A stretch of 64,000 nt of DNA from Shewanella cutis (lineage in GTDB: Bacteria > Pseudomonadota > Gammaproteobacteria > Enterobacterales > Shewanellaceae): NCBI RefSeq assembly GCF_022410515.1, contig NZ_JACSDI010000005.1, positions 1 to 64,000 on the forward strand. Direction: 5' to 3'. The translations under genes and the position numbers were made by a program. Below are positions 9,149-18,075 of this stretch, in pieces (the first letter of the stretch is position 1; every line of letters starts with the position of its first letter). A model generated the notes under the pieces. It had not been told where the DNA came from, did no database searches, and saw only the letters and a program-made list of their open reading frames with translations.

Positions 9149-9678
9149 CGCACGCCACATTCTGCAAGGCCTCGAGCTTAATTACCCAGTTTACATGGCC
9201 AGAGCTTGTGGGGCTAAAGGTACTGGATTTAGCCTGTGGCTCGGGCCGAAATGGCTTTTGGTTTTTGGCACAAGGTTGTGAAGTAACTTTTATCGACCAA
9301 GATTTGAGTGCCATGGCCAAGCTGGCACACGACAAAGCACATCATTGGCAGTGGAATTTAGAAGATGGCAGTGCACCTGAATTACCCCAAGAAACCTTTG
9401 ATATAGTGCTCGTCTTTAATTACTTACATCGGCCACTGTTTCCGCAAATCGCTTCAAGCATAAAACATGGTGGGCTGATTGTTTATGAGACCTTTACTTG
9501 GCAGCAAGCGCAAATTGGTCGCCCTCGCAACCCTGATTTTTTACTCAGAGAGAACGAACTGCAATCCGTATTTGCTAACTGGCAGCCATTGCATTACTTT
9601 GAAGGGCGGTTAAGCGATCCAGTTTCAGGTGCGCAGAGTTTAAAGGCACAGCTAATCGCGCGAAAACCATCGCAGTGA
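9145..9678 (+). CDS. class I SAM-dependent methyltransferase
   Basis: A 177-residue cytoplasmic methyltransferase. Motif I is LDLACGSGRNGFW (residues 29-41), followed by the acidic strand end FIDQD and motif IV FDIVLVFNYLHRP. It resembles the TehB/UbiE-like small methyltransferases; the substrate is not evident. The start ATG overlaps the previous stop (ATGA). The next gene begins 55 bp downstream on the same strand, so a three-gene operon (8738-10023) is likely. Confidence 0.85.
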   Translation: MTHATFCKASSLITQFTWPELVGLKVLDLACGSGRNGFWFLAQGCEVTFIDQDLSAMAKLAHDKAHHWQWNLEDGSAPELPQETFDIVLVFNYLHRPLFPQIASSIKHGGLIVYETFTWQQAQIGRPRNPDFLLRENELQSVFANWQPLHYFEGRLSDPVSGAQSLKAQLIARKPSQ

Positions 9679-9732
9679 GCCCACGTGGCTTTATTGACAA
9701 AGTTGCTAATCATTAAGTGTAAGAGGCCTAGG

Positions 9733-10023
9733 ATGTTTCCCTATCCAGAGCAGTATCGTGTTGCAACCCCACCTTTAACTACAGCCTTAATGGTGGGCTG
9801 GGCACTGTTGAGTCATAGCCTGTTAGCCGATGCCAGTCCTTTTGCCTTGTACCCGCTATTTCTCCTGTTTCCCTTGGTTATTGGTTTGCATCTGTATCTG
9901 ATTTGGCTTGCCAAAGGGATGAGCCGGCTCGATCAATGTTTTTATGCTTTAGTGCATATCCCTCTGGCCTTTGTGGTGTGGACGTTCACTATTATGCATG
10001 TCAACGGTAATGCTTTTTCTTGA
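9733..10023 (+). CDS. hypothetical small membrane protein
   Basis: A 96-residue protein with three hydrophobic segments (roughly residues 16-32, 38-58 and 70-90). No family recognised. I placed the start at the ATG at 9733, which has GAGG just upstream, instead of the GTG at 9685. It is the last gene of the 8738 operon, since a strong terminator follows at 10068. Confidence 0.7.
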   Translation: MFPYPEQYRVATPPLTTALMVGWALLSHSLLADASPFALYPLFLLFPLVIGLHLYLIWLAKGMSRLDQCFYALVHIPLAFVVWTFTIMHVNGNAFS

Positions 10024-10067
10024 GCTAGCTTGCTGCTTACGGCGAATAGTTTAACAAGCGGTTTGAT

Positions 10068-10099
10068 AAAAAACGCCCCGAATATTGGGGCGTTTTTTT
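10068..10099. terminator. intrinsic terminator
   Basis: Stem CGCCCC / GGGGCG extended by flanking A and T runs, 7-nt loop, ending in seven T. It has A- and T-tracts on both sides and so can stop transcription in both directions between the convergent genes at 9733 and 10120. Confidence 0.9.
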
Positions 10100-10119
10100 A
10101 GTAAAACCTTGAGCTAGGA

Positions 10120-10305
10120 TCAGGCCGTGGTGTTGATATTGTGGCCGGAATTTCCCACTGGCTGAGGTGTGGCTGCGTTAATTAAATCAACCGCAATTTG
10201 ACCTTCTGCCTTTTGCTGCTCCTTGGCTAACTGGGCCACTTTTACGCCAACGGCACCGTTTTCTAAGTTTGGCGTGATAGCTTGGGTGTTCAGTGAAATA
10301 GACAT
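10120..10305 (-). CDS. small protein, possibly YjfB-like putative motility protein
   Basis: A 61-residue soluble, alanine- and glutamine-rich protein. The ATG at 10303-10305 has GAGGT upstream. The layout (short helical N-terminal part with LAKEQQKAEGQ, then a turn and a C-terminal GNSGHNINTTA tail) resembles short proteins annotated as YjfB-type putative motility proteins. The resemblance is from memory of the pattern only and the assignment is tentative. Confidence 0.5.
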   Translation of the reverse strand: MSISLNTQAITPNLENGAVGVKVAQLAKEQQKAEGQIAVDLINAATPQPVGNSGHNINTTA

Positions 10306-10402
10306 AACTAACCTCAATTGTAAGCTGAGTCTTTGTATCGGCAAGCTCAGGATCTACTTTAGTCCTTTATCCCAAGTTTGCCAATCCAACCCCTGCTATA
10401 GC

Positions 10403-11827
10403 TTATGCCGTTTTATTGGCTTTTGCCGCGAGTAACTTACGGCTAAGTACTATGATGGCGGTTAACCCTAATGACCCCAGAATTAATCCCAGTGCTAGCC
10501 CTACATTCTGTAGCGCAGTTGGATCAATTACTAGCGCGATACCCATACCAAACATCATCACGCCGGACATTAGCTTGAGTGCTTGTCCTTCTTTTTCGGT
10601 CAATTTACGTTTACCTAGGGTCGCACTAAAGACAATGACAATAATTGCCAGTGGGATTACATAGACAATATTGTATAAAACTAGATACATATAGCGCTCA
10701 ATGTCTGGCAAGTTATGCATTGACAGTACACTGGTATAAATCATTGGAAAGCCTGCAGTGCAGAGCAACTCATAGGCATTAGCTAAAATGGCTAGCACCG
10801 TTGACCCCAGAATCAAGGCGCCTAAACTACTGGAATTAGAGAGTTTGGCCATACGTTTGATAAGGCTAGTGCGGTTTTCCGCTGACATTGAGAGGGTGAC
10901 TTCACCTTTGGTAAAGAAGTAGTCTTTTACGTTAATCGTCCCAGCGATCAAGGCCAAGATCCCTGCGGCTAAGATGATCATTCCGCCATCACTACCCGCA
11001 CCTAACAGTTTGAAGATATTCAGCCACGCTGTCATAAACAGGAAGTAAATAAAGCCGGAGAAGAATACGAAGATACCACCTACCAACAGCATGCGGCTGC
11101 GGCTCTTGGCGTTAACCATAATAGACAGTAAAAACAGTAACACGAAGAAAGCACAAGGGTTAAAGGCATCGACCCCTGCTAACACTAAGGTCAATAAAGG
11201 GAGTGACATTGTCTCGGGAGTAACCACTCCAACCAGTGGTAATTCAACGGGTTGTACTTCGGCTTGGTCGGTACTTGTCAGGCTTGATGCATCACAGGTG
11301 CCTTCGCCCGAGTCAGAACCACAAGTACCAAACAATGGCGCATTACTGGTAGGAGCTGAACTCGGCGTGCCTTTTGTCGGCATATCCGCTTCACTTAGCT
11401 GACCACCTAAGGATAAGTAACAATTCTTCAAACGATTTACGAGAAACTCTCCGGTCACGGCTTCACTCGAGTAACCCACAATGGCTTTTTCACAGCTAGC
11501 CATATAGGGGACTGAGCGAGCTTCAGTGGTGGTTTTCGCGGCGATATTTTGCCAAATATCCTGCACTCCCGGCGCAGAAACCATATGGGATTCGAGTTCT
11601 ATCCATGGATATTTTTGTGGCAGTGAATCGATAAAGGGGTGTGCTTCAGCACAGTGTGGGCAGGTTTTAGACCAAAAAAAGTAGAGTTTGATCTTAAGCT
11701 CACCTTGGGCGTTTACATAATGCCAAGTTTGATCGGATGTATTTGGGGTGTCGGCCCAACTCGGTGTGCTTAGCATTGCTAATGCTAGGGAGCATAGCAG
11801 AGCGAATTTGGTTAAGTATTTAGTCAT
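10403..11827 (-). CDS. thioredoxin-like / CcdA-like membrane thiol transporter fusion
   Basis: A 474-residue protein joining two redox modules. Residues 1-25 are a signal sequence, and the following periplasmic thioredoxin-like domain has a CPHC active site (Cys56, Cys59). A linker rich in Ser and Thr includes several Cys (FGTCGSDSGEGTCD). The C-terminal half is a polytopic domain with DAFNPCAFF and ELLCTAGFP, each carrying one of the paired cysteines expected of CcdA/DsbD transmembrane domains. Electrons would pass from the cytoplasm through the membrane pair to the periplasmic thioredoxin domain. GGAGG precedes the ATG at 11827; the frame runs 30 codons further upstream without a ribosome-binding site. 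Confidence 0.82.
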   Translation of the reverse strand: MTKYLTKFALLCSLALAMLSTPSWADTPNTSDQTWHYVNAQGELKIKLYFFWSKTCPHCAEAHPFIDSLPQKYPWIELESHMVSAPGVQDIWQNIAAKTTTEARSVPYMASCEKAIVGYSSEAVTGEFLVNRLKNCYLSLGGQLSEADMPTKGTPSSAPTSNAPLFGTCGSDSGEGTCDASSLTSTDQAEVQPVELPLVGVVTPETMSLPLLTLVLAGVDAFNPCAFFVLLFLLSIMVNAKSRSRMLLVGGIFVFFSGFIYFLFMTAWLNIFKLLGAGSDGGMIILAAGILALIAGTINVKDYFFTKGEVTLSMSAENRTSLIKRMAKLSNSSSLGALILGSTVLAILANAYELLCTAGFPMIYTSVLSMHNLPDIERYMYLVLYNIVYVIPLAIIVIVFSATLGKRKLTEKEGQALKLMSGVMMFGMGIALVIDPTALQNVGLALGLILGSLGLTAIIVLSRKLLAAKANKTA

Positions 11828-12042
11828 AGTGCCTCCACAATCGTGGACAAGATGTGTTTTAAATGGATTTCTGACTATTACTCTACTTAATTCAATCCCC
11901 TTGATTAAATTAAGCATTAAGAAATGTTAGTTAACTCGCGATTAGCTGTTTTTTGGGAAGTGAGGCAGGTTTACTGTTGGGGAAATAAGCAGCGAATAAC
12001 TGAAAGCACCCCAAGGTGCTTTTCAGCCTATTTTTTAGTAGC

Positions 12043-12468
12043 TTAGTTTAATGCTGTACCATTAACGTTCAGTTTTACATCGATATTATTACGCGTGGCA
12101 TTGGAATAGGGACACACTTGGTGGGCATGACGCACTAAGGCTTGCGCATCTGCTTGAGGAAGATCGAGGCTGACCTCTAAGGCCACTGTTAACGCAAATC
12201 CACCTGACTCATTTGCGCCGATTCCGACGACGGCACTCACAGGAGCCTCTGTAATGGCGACTTTAGCCATTTTGGCAACGTGCAAAATGGCATTCGAAAA
12301 ACACGCCGCATAACCTGCTGCAAAGAGTTGTTCAGGGTTGGTCGCAAGCCCACTTCCGCCCATGGCTTTTGGATAAGCCAGTGCCACATTTAATAAGCCA
12401 TCATCTGTGCTGACTTGTCCTTGACGACCTGCGCTTGCTGTTGCTCGTGTTTCATACAATGTTTTCAT
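12043..12468 (-). CDS. ohr: organic hydroperoxide resistance protein (OsmC/Ohr family)
   Basis: Thiol peroxidase that detoxifies organic and fatty-acid hydroperoxides. At 141 residues it has the Ohr length and both catalytic cysteines: Cys56 in AACFSNA and Cys119 in VCPYSNATRNN, the last block being diagnostic for Ohr over OsmC. It is divergently transcribed from the MarR-type regulator, with two copies of a candidate operator in the 129-bp gap. Confidence 0.95.
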   Translation of the reverse strand: MKTLYETRATASAGRQGQVSTDDGLLNVALAYPKAMGGSGLATNPEQLFAAGYAACFSNAILHVAKMAKVAITEAPVSAVVGIGANESGGFALTVALEVSLDLPQADAQALVRHAHQVCPYSNATRNNIDVKLNVNGTALN

Positions 12469-12503
12469 GTTTTGCTCCTCGGTTTTTAAATGAATGATTT
12501 AAA

Positions 12504-12576
12504 TTGTGTGCAATATAATTGTGATAAACTATAATTCGACCTTTAGTGTGAATGCAAGTATATTGTGCGCAATATA
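12504..12576. promoter_or_regulatory. paired OhrR operator motif between ohr and ohrR
   Basis: The motif TTGTGNGCAATATA occurs twice in direct orientation, at 12504-12517 and 12563-12576. The second copy lies in a near-palindrome (ATATTG-N4-CAATAT). The spacing is 59 bp. Copy 1 lies next to ohr and copy 2 just before the ohrR start. MarR/OhrR proteins bind such AT-rich inverted repeats, so these are probable sites for derepression of both genes by peroxide. Confidence 0.65.
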
Positions 12577-12597
12577 TTTAAGTTTTTTGGATCGACT

Positions 12598-13095
12598 ATG
12601 CCAAATACTGAGTTATCTTCAGCGGTAAATACGCTAGAAATGCCTGAAAATCCCCATACTGACAATGTGTTATGTTTAGAGAATCAGGTTTGCTTCTCGC
12701 TTTACAGTGCTGCCAATGCCATGGTCCGCGCTTATCGTCCTATGTTAGATAAGCTCGATTTAACCTATCCCCAATATCTGGTGATGTTGGTGTTGTGGCA
12801 GGAGCAGGGGATTAGTGTTAAAACCTTAGGGGATAAATTATTCCTCGATTCGGGTACATTGACGCCCTTACTCAAGCGTTTAGAGTCAAAGGGATTGGTA
12901 AGTCGTGGTCGTAGCGATCAGGATGAAAGAGTTAGGGTGCTCTGTTTGACGCCTTCTGGACAGGCGTTAAAGCGTGAGGCCAGTGAGATCCCACATTTAA
13001 TGCGCTGTAAAATCGGTGCTGAGCTTGATGATCTTAAGGCGCTAAAAGCTATGTGTGATAAAGCCTTAGCACAGTTGCATGCCAGTATAGATTAG
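12598..13095 (+). CDS. ohrR: MarR-family organic peroxide sensor
   Basis: Winged-helix repressor of ohr. The peroxide-sensing cysteine is Cys32 in the N-terminal block LENQVCFSLYSA, as in OhrR. An additional Cys26 lies nearby, and the DNA-recognition region is LFLDSGTLTPLLKRLESKG followed by the wing (SDQDERVRVL). C-terminal cysteines could form the second thiol of a two-Cys sensor. The start is the ATG at 12598; the frame extends 11 codons upstream into the operator. The gene sits divergent from ohr, as is usual for this pair. Confidence 0.92.
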   Translation: MPNTELSSAVNTLEMPENPHTDNVLCLENQVCFSLYSAANAMVRAYRPMLDKLDLTYPQYLVMLVLWQEQGISVKTLGDKLFLDSGTLTPLLKRLESKGLVSRGRSDQDERVRVLCLTPSGQALKREASEIPHLMRCKIGAELDDLKALKAMCDKALAQLHASID

Positions 13096-13159
13096 GGAGC
13101 TATCTTAGAAAGTATTGGGATACGTTAGCCATAAGCACGCAAAGATGGATAAAATCTCT

Positions 13160-14335
13160 ATGAGTTCATACGATATTGCGATTATCGGTGGCGGGATCAG
13201 TGGTGTGGGTATTGCCCAATATGCTGCTGCAGCGGGCTACTCGACCTTACTTATCGAAAAGGGTGAGATTGGCGGCCAAACCTCAGCCAATTCCAGCAAG
13301 CTTATTCACGGTGGCTTACGTTATCTCGAAAGTGGCCAAATTAATCTCGTGCGTAAGTCATTGCTCGAGCGGCGCAATTTGCTGGATCTGGCGCCTAGCT
13401 TAGTGAAACCCGTTCCTTTCTACATTCCCGTTTATCAGGACAGCCAGCGCAATCCGTTGACGATTCGTGCCGGATTGAGTCTATACGCGCTATTAAGTGA
13501 ATTCGACCCACTGGGGCGTTTTGTCTCTATTCCCGCGGTGCATTGGCATCGTTTTAAAGGGCTTAAACTCTCTGGTTTAAAGGCGGTATTCCAATATTGG
13601 GATGCCCAAACCGACGATAAATTACTTACCCAAGCAGTAGCGCGTAGCGCTCAAGCACTCGGCGCCCATATCTATGTCGAGGCAGAGTTTTTGCAGCTCA
13701 ATCATTTAAAAGAGCATATTGAACTGAGTTTTCGCCATTGCGGCGAAGTACAACAGATTGCAACTAAGTTAGTGATAAATGCTGCAGGCCCGTGGGTTAA
13801 TCAGGTATTAGCTCACGTAGACCCGCCACTTGCGGGTGTTGAAATCGATTGGGTGCAGGGAGCGCATTTATTGCTCGACTTGCCTGCACCAGAGGGGATT
13901 TTATATTTAGAATCCTGCTTCGATAAGCGAGTGATTTTTGTGATGCCTTGGTATGGCCAAATGCTCATCGGCACCACTGAAACAGTGCTGGCGTCCATCG
14001 ATACCCCTCCCCAAGTAACGGAATCTGAAACTCATTACCTCTTAGGTATTTATCGTCATTACTTTCCACTTTCCCCATCGATTGATGAGCTTAAGGCTAA
14101 GATAGTGCAAACCTATTGCGGCGTGCGAGTGCTACCTAAACAGGCAAGCTCTGCCTTTGAGCGGCCTAGGGATACCTTGATGCAAACCTCAGTTTCGCAT
14201 CCAAGGCTGCTGAGTTTATATGGTGGCAAGCTCACCACCTTTAGAAGCACTTCTGCTGAAGTAATTGAATGGATTGAACAAAAGTTAGGAAAACGTCCAC
14301 CAATCGCCGATGTAGACAGCCTCAGATTAACTTAA
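13160..14335 (+). CDS. GlpD-like FAD-dependent glycerol-3-phosphate dehydrogenase, short form
   Basis: A 391-residue flavoprotein. It opens with the FAD-binding GGGISG motif and the GlpD signature SSKLIHGGLRYLE. Further GlpD blocks are INAAGPW, the IGTTE strand and the GGKLTTFR C-terminal FAD contact. It ends about 100 residues earlier than E. coli GlpD (501 residues), because the C-terminal alpha-helical domain is missing. The start at 13160 (MSSYD) fits the flavoprotein fold; an ATG at 13145 is also possible. Substrate could be sn-glycerol-3-phosphate or a related alpha-hydroxy phosphate. Confidence 0.8.
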   Translation: MSSYDIAIIGGGISGVGIAQYAAAAGYSTLLIEKGEIGGQTSANSSKLIHGGLRYLESGQINLVRKSLLERRNLLDLAPSLVKPVPFYIPVYQDSQRNPLTIRAGLSLYALLSEFDPLGRFVSIPAVHWHRFKGLKLSGLKAVFQYWDAQTDDKLLTQAVARSAQALGAHIYVEAEFLQLNHLKEHIELSFRHCGEVQQIATKLVINAAGPWVNQVLAHVDPPLAGVEIDWVQGAHLLLDLPAPEGILYLESCFDKRVIFVMPWYGQMLIGTTETVLASIDTPPQVTESETHYLLGIYRHYFPLSPSIDELKAKIVQTYCGVRVLPKQASSAFERPRDTLMQTSVSHPRLLSLYGGKLTTFRSTSAEVIEWIEQKLGKRPPIADVDSLRLT

Positions 14336-14514
14336 TTCTGTCTAACATTGGGCGTGATGCTGTGGTTCAAGGTGATTTTTCGGCATAAAAACGCTAAAGT
14401 GTGGCGCTTTTTGACTGTGGCCTTGACTGTGTTGGTTATGCTTCAGTTGTCATCTCAATTTCACTCGCCATCTCAATAGATAAGATAGACGGGAACTGCT
14501 GTGGGTACGATGCT

Positions 14515-15675
14515 GTGAGTACATTAGTGCAATGTGGGTATTTTGAACGAGGCCAATGCCAATCCTGTCGCCATATTACGCTCCCGATGGCACAGCAATT
14601 GGCGGCGAAAACCCAAGAATTGCAGCAATTGTTAGCCCCTTTTGTTGTGAGCACTAATACTCAATTTTTGCCCCCCGTAGTGGGTGAAGACAAGGGCTTT
14701 CGTAACAAGGCGAAAATGGTGGTGCTTGGCGCCGCCCATGCGCCTGTGCTGGGGATTGTCAGTCCAAATGGAGAGGCGGTAAGTCTTTGTGACTGCTTGC
14801 TGTACCCTGCTGATATGCAAGCGTTACTCCATCGCCTAGAACGTTTTGTGCAGCAAGCGGGTATCCCGCCGTATCGTATCGATAAAGCTAAAGGCGAGCT
14901 TAAGTTTATTCTACTGACGCGCAGCCTAGTGCGCGGCGAATATCTGCTGCGTTTTGTGCTGCGATCGCCTAATGCTATTGCCCGTATCGAACGGGAATTA
15001 CCCGCGCTGATGGCTGAATTTCCACAAATCAACGTCGTATCGGTAAACATTCAGCCCATTCATATGGCTATTCTTGAGGGGGATGAGGAAATTTTCTTAA
15101 CTGAAAATACTCGCCTCGAAGAGCGCTTTAACGATGTGCCTTTGTTTATTCGCCCAAAGAGCTTTTTTCAAACGAATCCACAGGTTGCTGCAAAACTGTA
15201 TCAAACCGCCCGTGAATGGGTTGGTGAATTTGCGCCAAACTCGCTGTGGGATTTATTTTGTGGTGTGGGCGGCTTTGGTTTGCACTGTGCCTCCAAAGAT
15301 ATCCCATTAACTGGGATTGAAATCGAAGCCGAGGCAATTGCTTGCGCGAAGATGTCGGCGCAAATGATGGGGCTGAATAACGTGCAGTTTATGGCGCTCG
15401 ATTCCACCGATTTTGCCAAGGGTGATGCGGCGCAAACAAAGCCCGATTTGATTATCGTTAATCCGCCGCGCCGCGGGATTGGTGAGTCCCTATGCGATGC
15501 GTTAAGTGAATTTGCCCCAAGGGCGATTTTGTATTCCAGTTGTAATCCTAAAACACTGGCGAAGGATTTAGCCCACATTCGTGGCTACCAGTTAACTCGG
15601 GTGCAACTGTTTGATCTGTTTCCCCATTCAGATCACTTTGAAGTATTAGCCATGTTGGTAAAAGATTCGCGTTAG
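14515..15675 (+). CDS. rlmC: 23S rRNA (uracil-747-C5)-methyltransferase
   Basis: Iron-sulfur cluster RNA methyltransferase of the RumB/RlmC group that makes m5U747 in 23S rRNA. The N-terminal cysteines [12 protein letters not shown] ligate a [4Fe-4S] cluster, together with a further Cys (SLCDCLLYP). The SAM motif is [12 protein letters not shown], and the catalytic cysteine sits in [12 protein letters not shown] start it at the GTG at 14515, since family sequence begins there and the length becomes 386 residues. The open frame runs 38 codons further upstream with unrelated sequence. Confidence 0.92.
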   Translation: MSTLVQCGYFERGQCQSCRHITLPMAQQLAAKTQELQQLLAPFVVSTNTQFLPPVVGEDKGFRNKAKMVVLGAAHAPVLGIVSPNGEAVSLCDCLLYPADMQALLHRLERFVQQAGIPPYRIDKAKGELKFILLTRSLVRGEYLLRFVLRSPNAIARIERELPALMAEFPQINVVSVNIQPIHMAILEGDEEIFLTENTRLEERFNDVPLFIRPKSFFQTNPQVAAKLYQTAREWVGEFAPNSLWDLFCGVGGFGLHCASKDIPLTGIEIEAEAIACAKMSAQMMGLNNVQFMALDSTDFAKGDAAQTKPDLIIVNPPRRGIGESLCDALSEFAPRAILYSSCNPKTLAKDLAHIRGYQLTRVQLFDLFPHSDHFEVLAMLVKDSR

Positions 15676-15677
15676 CT

Positions 15678-15704
15678 GAAGGTTAGTTACTGATAACTAT
15701 CTTC
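15678..15704. terminator. imperfect inverted repeat between convergent genes
   Basis: GAAG-g-TTAGTTA and TAACTA-t-CTTC form a stem with a mismatch and a small loop between the ends of rlmC and the histidine kinase gene. There is no strong T-run, so it is only a moderate terminator candidate. Confidence 0.4.
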
Positions 15705-15706
15705 AA

Positions 15707-16933
15707 TTAGTCAGAACCTATATCAGCTTTATGTACTAACTTATCATCCCAAATAATGCTGATTTCGGCGCCGCCCAAGGTTTTTGAGCGGCAGAGTTCC
15801 AGCTGGCCATAATGCCAAGTGGCGATTTTTTTGACTATATACAGCCCTAAGCCATAACCACTGGTATCGCTCTGCTGGGAATCCCGTTCAAAGGCGGCAA
15901 AGAGTTTTTTACCTTTACCTTCAAAGCCCGGACCGTCATCTTCGACACTGATACGATTTACGTTTCCTTCTTGATAGAAATGCACATGGATCTCATTATG
16001 TGCAAAACGCATTGCATTTTGGATTAGGTTTTGAATTGCAATGGTCATTGTAATGGGATCGAAATGGGCCAGCTGCGCTTGATGGTGAAATACAATATTA
16101 AACTTAGGCTGATAGATGGCGTATTTATGTGCGAGTTTATCCATAAAAAGGGTTAATGATTGTAACTCTTGACTTAAGGTTTCTTCCTTATGCTCTAGAC
16201 GGGCAAAAGAGAGGTAATTAGCTGCAAGTTGTTCGATATCATCAATATCTTCACTTAATCGCTTGGCATAATTGGGCGCAATTTGTGGTCGAATGATTTC
16301 CAGCACAAATCGCATTCTGGCCAAAGGTGTACGAACCTCGTGGGAGATGGTGCGGGACAGCTCCTTATGCATTTGTACGAAGTCGACAATTTGGTGGCTG
16401 ATACTATTAAACACCTTAGCCAAGGGAAAAATAGTCGAATGCTTATTCGTTTCTAAGGGACGTTTACGGGGCAATTGCCCAAACTCAATTGCTGACTGTT
16501 GCAAATGGTGAAGATCCCGAAAAATGGGCCAGATCCATCCAAATGCAACTAAGCAAAGTGAAGAATATAATCCTAATAGAACTAAGCTAGTATTTTGTTC
16601 TTTAGGGGTTGATGTCTGTATAGGGCCTAACATTAATATGGCATTAGTGGTTTTATCTAGGCGATAGTAATAGAGATCATTATCACTATGACGCAGTGCG
16701 ATGGTTGCCCCTTGCTGTAGAGAGGCATGTAAATCGGCGGGGAGGGAGAGTGAATCGGCGGTTATGCGCATTATTTGAGGAGTTTTTTTATCGACTCGTA
16801 GCAGGTCATCGACATTGATTTGGTAACTGTATTCATCATCAGCGAAATGTTCGGCAAGCTCCCCAAAGCTCCAAATGACCAATCCACATGAGAGTAATAA
16901 AAATATAAATAAACGGTAGAACTGAAATTTCAT
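15707..16933 (-). CDS. sensor histidine kinase (RstB-like)
   Basis: Membrane sensor kinase of 408 residues. Two transmembrane helices (about 7-25 and 116-136) bracket a small periplasmic domain. The H-box SHEVRTPLARMRF puts the phospho-accepting His at residue 198, and the catalytic domain has an N-box (QNLIQNAMRFA), DDGPGF and GYGLGLYIVKK. It starts 3 bp after the end of the response regulator gene and is the last gene of the mipA operon. The signal sensed is unknown. Confidence 0.92.
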   Translation of the reverse strand: MKFQFYRLFIFLLLSCGLVIWSFGELAEHFADDEYSYQINVDDLLRVDKKTPQIMRITADSLSLPADLHASLQQGATIALRHSDNDLYYYRLDKTTNAILMLGPIQTSTPKEQNTSLVLLGLYSSLCLVAFGWIWPIFRDLHHLQQSAIEFGQLPRKRPLETNKHSTIFPLAKVFNSISHQIVDFVQMHKELSRTISHEVRTPLARMRFVLEIIRPQIAPNYAKRLSEDIDDIEQLAANYLSFARLEHKEETLSQELQSLTLFMDKLAHKYAIYQPKFNIVFHHQAQLAHFDPITMTIAIQNLIQNAMRFAHNEIHVHFYQEGNVNRISVEDDGPGFEGKGKKLFAAFERDSQQSDTSGYGLGLYIVKKIATWHYGQLELCRSKTLGGAEISIIWDDKLVHKADIGSD

Positions 16934-16936
16934 GGG

Positions 16937-17659
16937 TCAGACTCTACCTTGGATTGGCAAGTAGTTGAATAAATAACCCTTACCATGAATAGTTGTAATA
17001 GCTAATCCTGGCACATATAGCTCATCTAAGCGTTTACGCAGACGGCTAATTTTTAAGTCGATAGCCCTGTCTAAACCATCATACTCGCGGCCGACAAGTT
17101 GCTCGAATAAAAACTCCCGAGAGAGCACTTTCCCTGCATGTAAGGCGAAGATCCACAGTAAAGAAAATTCCTTAGTAGTGAAGGATAAGACTTCATCTCC
17201 TAGACAAACTTGCTGCAGGTTAGGGTTTAGGGATAAGTCGTATATTTTGAGCTGACTTCGGCTAAGGGGGTTATGCTGTTTCCTTAGAGTTGCTTTGATG
17301 CGTGCTAACAGTAGTGGTGGTACTACGGGTTTAAGTAAGTAGTCGCAGGCACCTAGATTCAGGCCACGAATTTGATCGGTATGATTATCGAGCGCTGTCA
17401 GGAAGATAATCGGGCAGGGATAACTCGCGGCCAATTGCGGGTAAAAACTAAAGCCATCTAATCCTGGTAACATGACATCACAAATGATTAAGTCAAAGTT
17501 ATCGGTATCTCGCCTAGCTAAAGCATCCTCAGCATTATCAATGTGGATTGTCCTGTACCCTTCTTGAGTTAAATAAGTACAGACTAACTCTGCGAGGGGA
17601 ATATCGTCTTCTACTAATAAAATCTGCGTTAGTGACTCAGGTGTTGGTGTACTTATCAT
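16937..17659 (-). CDS. OmpR/PhoB-family response regulator
   Basis: Two-component regulator, 240 residues. The receiver domain has acidic Asp18/Asp19 and the phospho-acceptor Asp61 (IICDVMLPGLDGF); the C-terminal winged helix is of the OmpR type (SREFLFEQLVG, then RAIDLKISRLRKRLD). The ATG ending at 17659 overlaps the stop of the upstream DUF3019 gene (ATGA), so the genes are coupled. It is the natural candidate to bind the TGCTAC direct repeats at 19009-19101. Confidence 0.92.
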   Translation of the reverse strand: MISTPTPESLTQILLVEDDIPLAELVCTYLTQEGYRTIHIDNAEDALARRDTDNFDLIICDVMLPGLDGFSFYPQLAASYPCPIIFLTALDNHTDQIRGLNLGACDYLLKPVVPPLLLARIKATLRKQHNPLSRSQLKIYDLSLNPNLQQVCLGDEVLSFTTKEFSLLWIFALHAGKVLSREFLFEQLVGREYDGLDRAIDLKISRLRKRLDELYVPGLAITTIHGKGYLFNYLPIQGRV

Positions 17660-18075
17660 AATAAGTTCCAATTTAGACCGCGGCGTCTTCTGGTGTTTGC
17701 TGGTTCAAATTTTGCGACTTTAACTAACGCCGTTGTAACTATCTGATTGTTTTTAAAATCCCTTAATTCAAACATTGTGTCTTCTGCAATCGTTAGCTGT
17801 ACCTGATATTTAAAATCGAGGCGATCGTTGAAACAGGCCAGTGCAGTGGTATGTTTTACTACCCAAAGGCACAGGGATTGTGGGACCTGTGATTGGTACT
17901 CTATAAGTAGATCTAAGTGGCAGGTAGGTCTTTCTAAGGTAATTGCACAAGTGTCTGGTGTGATCCTGATCTCGTCGGCTAGTATGGATGAGCTGAGTAA
18001 ACAGATAAGGGCTAAGCTGCAATAAGCACAATATGAGAACCAGAGTGAACCTAAACGATAGGGTTTAGAAGTCAT
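17656..18075 (-). CDS. DUF3019 family exported protein
   Basis: Small exported protein of 139 residues with a signal peptide ending near residue 34 (SSILAD). Cysteines in DTCAITLERPTCHLDLL and SLCLWVVKHTTALACF could form two disulfides. This matches DUF3019 proteins, which in Shewanella and relatives are found beside MipA and a two-component pair. It overlaps the mipA gene by 11 bp at its start and the response regulator by 4 bp at its end. Its role may be to connect envelope state with the kinase; that is inference. Confidence 0.8.
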   Translation of the reverse strand: MTSKPYRLGSLWFSYCAYCSLALICLLSSSILADEIRITPDTCAITLERPTCHLDLLIEYQSQVPQSLCLWVVKHTTALACFNDRLDFKYQVQLTIAEDTMFELRDFKNNQIVTTALVKVAKFEPANTRRRRGLNWNLL

